From assembly GCA_025928535.1 (NCBI GenBank), contig JAICJJ010000076.1:1-9177 (forward strand): a stretch of DNA of 9,177 nucleotides, in the 5' to 3' direction. Made by a program: the position numbers and the translations under genes. This stretch comes from Thermomicrobiales bacterium. Its GTDB lineage: Bacteria; Chloroflexota; Chloroflexia; Thermomicrobiales; UBA6265. The stretch's first letter is position 1; the number at the start of each line of letters is the position of its first letter. Positions 5,858-9,177 of this stretch are shown piece by piece. Under the pieces are notes generated by a model. It was not told the origin of the DNA, searched no databases, and was given only the letters and a program-made list of their open reading frames with translations.

Positions 5858-5889
5858 ACTCGACCACGCCGCCGGAGAAAGGACGCGCG

Positions 5890-6498
5890 ATGGCGAATGA
5901 CCCGGAGCAGGAACCGTACGTCGCGTTGCGTGCCAAGGCGCTCGAATCGCTCCTGATCGAAAAGGGCCTGCTCACCGCCGAGGCGGTCGACGAGCATATT
6001 CGCGAATTCGAGCAGGACATTGGTCCGCTCAACGGCGCGCGAGTCGTCGCCCGCGCCTGGGTCGATCCCGGCTTCAAGGCGCGGTTGCTCCAAGCCGGCG
6101 CCGCCATTGGCGAACTCGGCATCCCAGGCGGCGGCAATCTGGTGGTCGTGGAAAATACGCCGGCCGAGCACCATCTGGTGGTCTGCACCCTCTGTTCCTG
6201 CTATCCGTGGGCGGTGCTCGGCCTGCCGCCGACCTGGTACAAGAGTTTCGCCTACCGCTCGCGGGCGGTCATCGAGCCGCGCGCGGTGCTGCGTGAGTTC
6301 GGGCTCGAGATCCCGGACGGCGTCACGATCCATGTCCACGACAGCAGCGCCGAAGTGCGCTACATGGTGTTGCCGGAACGCCCGGCCGGCAGCGAGCGCC
6401 TGAGCGAAGCGGCGTTGGCGGCGCTCGTCACCCGCGACGCCATGATCGGCGTCGCCAAGGTGGCTATGCCCGACGCCGCCGCTGTGGCGGCCGGCTGA
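5890..6498 (+). CDS. nthA: Nitrile hydratase alpha subunit, cobalt type
   Basis: This 202-residue catalytic alpha subunit binds the non-corrin metal that activates nitriles for hydration. The metal claw is [10 protein letters not shown] at 98-107: C99, C102 and C104 are the thiolate ligands, and C102 and C104 are the positions oxidised to sulfinate and sulfenate in characterised enzymes. Thr at 100 (CTLCSC rather than CSLCSC) marks the cobalt class. Other landmarks are the N-terminal helix ([17 protein letters not shown]), [14 protein letters not shown] (54-67), [20 protein letters not shown] (111-130) and [20 protein letters not shown] (130-149), followed by [14 protein letters not shown] and AAGGA (5874-5883) precede the ATG. 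It follows beta by 51 nt and precedes the accessory gene by 18 nt, indicating one transcript. Length and all key residues appear intact, so an active enzyme is expected. The nitrile substrate cannot be deduced. Confidence 0.96.
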   Translation: MANDPEQEPYVALRAKALESLLIEKGLLTAEAVDEHIREFEQDIGPLNGARVVARAWVDPGFKARLLQAGAAIGELGIPGGGNLVVVENTPAEHHLVVCTLCSCYPWAVLGLPPTWYKSFAYRSRAVIEPRAVLREFGLEIPDGVTIHVHDSSAEVRYMVLPERPAGSERLSEAALAALVTRDAMIGVAKVAMPDAAAVAAG

Positions 6499-6516
6499 CG
6501 GCCCAGGGAGCGGGGA

Positions 6517-7329
6517 ATGCCCGATCAGCGCATCGAAGACCTCGGCGACGCCTTGGCCGTGCCGCGCAAGAACGGCGAGTTGGTTTTCGCCGCGCCCTGG
6601 GAAGGGCGCGTCTTCGGCATGGCGGTCGCGCTCAGCGACGATCAAATCTATGCCTGGAACGCGTTCCGCGACCGCCTCGTGGCCGAAATCGCGGCGGCGG
6701 AAGAGCACGGCGACGACTCGGGATACTACGAGCGGTGGCTGGCCTCGTTCGAGCGGCTTCTCCTCGACACCGGCGTGCTCACCGCCGAGGAACTCGACGC
6801 CCGCACCGCCGAATACGCGGCCGGCGTCTACGACGAGCACGAACACTACGAGACGACGTCCGACGCCATCGCCAGCCTGACGCGCTCGCCCCATGCGTCC
6901 GAGCGGCGCAACATCGTCTGGCGCGCCGACGGAGCGCCGATCAACGTCTTCCGCCGGCCGGGGCAACTCTTCGTCTGCGCGTCCGGGTGCTGCTGCGGCC
7001 ATACGGAACGTGGCCACGCGCCGGTTTCAATCGATCTCTACCACCGCGAATGGGCGCGACGGCGCATCCGCCACAAGGTGCATCTCTCGCTCGGCGGCTG
7101 CCTTGGCCCATGCGCGCTCTCGAATGTGGCGCTGCTGCTCTACGACGGCCACCAGGTCTGGTTCCACTCGATCGCCGGCGACGCGCTGGTGATCGCCATT
7201 TTCGACTACATCGAGGCGATGGTCCGCGCCGATCGGCATCTGCCGCCGCCGCCCGAGTTGCTGCCGCACGTCTTCGAGGTCTTCGACTGGCCGGCGTCCG
7301 CGGCCCCTGCTCTCGCCCACGCGCCCTGA
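6517..7329 (+). CDS. Nitrile hydratase accessory protein fused to a thioredoxin-like [2Fe-2S] ferredoxin domain
   Basis: This 270-residue protein has two modules. Residues about 20-100 resemble the nitrile hydratase activator/chaperone family (P14K/NhlE type), itself related to the beta N-terminus. Here it shares YYERWLAS and GVLT..EL.AR with the neighbouring beta subunit (FAAPWEGRVFGMAVAL; SGYYERWLASFERLLLDTGV). Such activators deliver cobalt-loaded alpha or promote cysteine oxidation. A DEHEHYE cluster at 106-112 could bind metal. Residues about 143-258 form a second domain with C154-x4-C159-x35-C195-x3-C199, the spacing of NuoE-type thioredoxin-like [2Fe-2S] ferredoxins; extra cysteines are at C158 and C160. 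The GGCLGPC turn (193-199) is also NuoE-like. I recall similar domains near cobalamin/cobaltochelatase genes, which would fit cobalt handling. AGGGAG (6505-6510) precedes the ATG, 18 nt after alpha. Ordinary activators are roughly half this length. The domain calls are fairly firm; the electron-transfer or cobalt-handling role is inference. Confidence 0.85.
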   Translation: MPDQRIEDLGDALAVPRKNGELVFAAPWEGRVFGMAVALSDDQIYAWNAFRDRLVAEIAAAEEHGDDSGYYERWLASFERLLLDTGVLTAEELDARTAEYAAGVYDEHEHYETTSDAIASLTRSPHASERRNIVWRADGAPINVFRRPGQLFVCASGCCCGHTERGHAPVSIDLYHREWARRRIRHKVHLSLGGCLGPCALSNVALLLYDGHQVWFHSIAGDALVIAIFDYIEAMVRADRHLPPPPELLPHVFEVFDWPASAAPALAHAP

Positions 7330-7356
7330 ACGTCCGCGGCGACACGGCGGAGTGCT

Positions 7357-9177
7357 CTACCCACGACTTCTTCCGGGTCCGCCGAATCGTTCCTGCTGCG
7401 TCCAGAGCCAGTCGAGCGCCGCGCGTGGCGTCATCGTCCCGAGATCGAGATCGCGCAGCGCCCGAAGGAGATCGGCCGCGGTCGGGGCGGGCGCCGGCGC
7501 GCCCGCGAGCGAGAGTTGGTAGAGCCCGTCCGCGTCGGAGACGCGGCGCGGCTCGGAATGCGGGTCGGGCGGCGCATCCGGTTCGCAGTCGATGCCGGGC
7601 GCTGCCGATGCGGGCGCGGCGCGCTGGCGAACCAGATCGGCCAGCAGCGCGTCGGCGCGGTCGGCGACCCAGGGCGGCAAGCCGGCCAACCGCGCCACCT
7701 GGATGCCGTAGGCGCGGTCGGCCGGGCCGGGGCGGACGGCGTAGAGAAAGACAACCCGGCCGTTCCGTTCCAGCGCCGCGACGTGGACGTTCGCCACGTC
7801 GGGCAACGCGGCGGCGAGATCGGTCAATTCGAGGTAGTGGGTCGCGAAGAGGCAGCGGGCGCCGATCCGGGTCGAGATGTCTTCAAGCGTGGCGCGGGCG
7901 ATCGCCAGCCCGTCGTCCGTGCCGGTGCCGCGCCCGACTTCGTCCAGAATCAGCAGGCTGCGGCGGGTCGCCTGATGGAGGATCGCCGCCGTTTCGACCA
8001 TCTCGACCATGAAGGTCGACTGGCCGCGAGCCAGATCGTCGTGGGCGCCGACGCGGGAAAAGATGCGGTCGACCAGTCCGACCCGGGCCGCGCGCGCCGG
8101 CACGAACGAGCCGATCTGCGCCAGCACGACGATCAGCGCCGCCTGCCGCAAGAAGGTGCTCTTGCCGCCCATGTTCGGGCCGGTCACGAGCAACTGGCGC
8201 GGACATCCGGCGCCGCCAAGCCGGCAATCGTTCGGGATGAACGTTTCGCCGCCGAGGCTCGCTTCGACGACCGGATGCCGCCCGCCTTCGATCGAAAGAT
8301 CGTCGTCTTCCGTCAAGATCGGCGCGACCCAATCGCCGAGGGCGGCCGTCTCCGCCAGAGAGCGTAGGGCGTCGAGTTCGGCGAGTTCCCGCGCCGTCGC
8401 CAGCAGGCGGGGCGCGGTCTCCGTCACGGCGGCGGCGAGGCGTTCGAGCGCGGCGGCTTCGAGGGCGGCGATTTCTTCGTCGGCGACGAGCAGCCGGGCT
8501 TCGGCGTCTTTCAACGGCGCGGTGACGAACCGCTCGCCGACGGCGACGGTTTGCTTGCGCGCGTACTCGGCCGGGACGAGCGAGAGATTGGGCCGTGTCA
8601 CCTCGATGTAGTAACCGAAAACCTTGTTGAAGCCGACCTTGAGCGAGCGGATGCCGGTCCGCTCCCGTTCCCGCGTTTCGAGTTGCGCCAGCCAGCGGCG
8701 GGTGTCGCGGGCGGCGGCGATGGCCGCGTCGAGTTCGGGCGCGAAGCCGGGGCGGATGCCGACCGTCCCGCCGTCATCTTCGTCGATCGCCGAGGTCAGC
8801 AACGTCAGCAGATCGGCGCACGGGTCGATCGCCGGCGCATCTCGATCGAGATCGAGCCGCCCGAGTTCGTCGCTCAGACAGGGGATGCCTGCGAGCGCGG
8901 CGCGCAGGCTGGCGTGGTCGCGCGCCGTCGCGCCGCGGACGACGATCCGGCCGGTGAGGCGCTCCAGATCGCCGATCGCGGCCAGGCTTTGCCCGAGCGC
9001 GGCGCGGACCGCCGCCTGCGCGACGAGCGCGCCGACGATCGCCTGCCGTCGCCGCAATTCCGGCAGATCGCGCAGCGGCTGCCCGACCAGCCGCCGCAGC
9101 GCCCGGGCGCCCATCGCGGTCCGGGTCCGGTCGAGCGCGCCGAGCAGGCTGCCGCGGCTGCCGCCGGTGCCGAACGA
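7357..9177 (-). CDS. mutS: DNA mismatch repair ATPase MutS, N-terminus cut by window edge
   Basis: These are the last 606 residues of MutS, which recognises mismatches and recruits MutL. The frame runs off the right edge, so roughly 250-300 N-terminal residues, including the mismatch-binding domain with its Phe-x-Glu wedge, lie outside. Fragment residues about 1-120 are the lever region (LLGALDRTRTAMGARALRRL). The clamp is at about 180-195 (KVGFNKVFGYYIEVTR). The ATPase follows: Walker A TGPNMGGKST at 332-341, GQSTFMVEMVETAAIL at 385-400, Walker B LLILDE at 408-413 with GRGTGTDDG, and FATHYLELTDL at 444-454. A variable Ala/Pro-rich linker precedes the C-terminal helix-turn-helix (ALRDLDLGTMTPRAALDWLW). 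All catalytic motifs look intact. The chromosomal MutS1 type fits; MutS2 is unlikely because the lever and clamp are present and no Smr domain follows. Its stop codon is 27 bp from the convergent accessory gene, with only a weak 5-bp hairpin between (7333-7351). Confidence 0.95.
   Translation of the reverse strand, partial: SFGTGGSRGSLLGALDRTRTAMGARALRRLVGQPLRDLPELRRRQAIVGALVAQAAVRAALGQSLAAIGDLERLTGRIVVRGATARDHASLRAALAGIPCLSDELGRLDLDRDAPAIDPCADLLTLLTSAIDEDDGGTVGIRPGFAPELDAAIAAARDTRRWLAQLETRERERTGIRSLKVGFNKVFGYYIEVTRPNLSLVPAEYARKQTVAVGERFVTAPLKDAEARLLVADEEIAALEAAALERLAAAVTETAPRLLATARELAELDALRSLAETAALGDWVAPILTEDDDLSIEGGRHPVVEASLGGETFIPNDCRLGGAGCPRQLLVTGPNMGGKSTFLRQAALIVVLAQIGSFVPARAARVGLVDRIFSRVGAHDDLARGQSTFMVEMVETAAILHQATRRSLLILDEVGRGTGTDDGLAIARATLEDISTRIGARCLFATHYLELTDLAAALPDVANVHVAALERNGRVVFLYAVRPGPADRAYGIQVARLAGLPPWVADRADALLADLVRQRAAPASAAPGIDCEPDAPPDPHSEPRRVSDADGLYQLSLAGAPAPAPTAADLLRALRDLDLGTMTPRAALDWLWTQQERFGGPGRSRG

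Noticed and set aside
5173..6498. Thiocyanate hydrolase instead of nitrile hydratase
   Set aside because: Thiocyanate hydrolase also uses a cobalt CTLCSC claw, but its beta-equivalent is divided into two subunits. Here a single intact beta with both domains is present.
5137..7017. A 626-codon open frame on the minus strand opposite the nitrile hydratase genes
   Set aside because: It is a high-GC antisense shadow: Arg/Gly/His-rich, without family motifs, and directly opposite two unmistakable subunit genes.
7333..7351. TCCGC...GCGGA hairpin as terminator between the accessory gene and mutS
   Set aside because: A 5-bp stem with a 9-nt loop and no T-run is too weak to annotate in this base composition.

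Overview
The window is very GC-rich, with strong G/C preference at third codon positions in the credible genes. The gene content is a TipAS-type MerR regulator, a luciferase-like probable F420 enzyme, a Lys/Cys-rich Tat-exported peptide whose N-terminus (MDGQRFDDL) I associate with Thermomicrobia, and a degenerate intergenic palindromic repeat. Together these suggest a Chloroflexota chromosome, most likely Thermomicrobia-related. This assignment is an inference from recall, not from a database search.

Layout. Positions 1-563 hold a small, extremely basic exported peptide gene with a clear hairpin terminator. Positions 683-1309 encode a regulator with three predicted helix-turn-helix modules. 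Positions 1310-1708 carry no gene but contain a degraded palindromic repeat and a textbook MerR promoter/operator with a 19-bp spacer. The MerR/TipAS gene (1709-2467) converges on a luciferase-like oxidoreductase gene (2512-3456, minus strand) across a shared bidirectional hairpin. Next come a 343-bp stretch without a gene, a 68-aa hypothetical ORF (3800-4006), and a SAM-dependent methyltransferase that probably uses a GTG start (4205-5053).

The core of the window is a compact cobalt-type nitrile hydratase operon in the order beta (5173-5838), alpha (5890-6498), accessory protein (6517-7329). Alpha carries the CTLCSC metal-claw motif. The accessory gene is the most unusual item. Its N-terminal half resembles the beta-subunit-like nitrile hydratase activators, but it continues into a second domain with the cysteine spacing C-x4-C-x35-C-x3-C, which matches thioredoxin-like [2Fe-2S] ferredoxins of the NuoE type. 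A short His/Asp/Glu cluster lies between the two halves. This suggests a single polypeptide that combines subunit/cobalt chaperone and redox functions for maturing the enzyme. No nitrilase, amidase or aldoxime dehydratase gene is visible, so the pathway context is open.

The window ends with the 3' two-thirds of mutS on the minus strand (7357-9177). It converges on the nitrile hydratase operon with only 27 bp between them and runs off the right edge.
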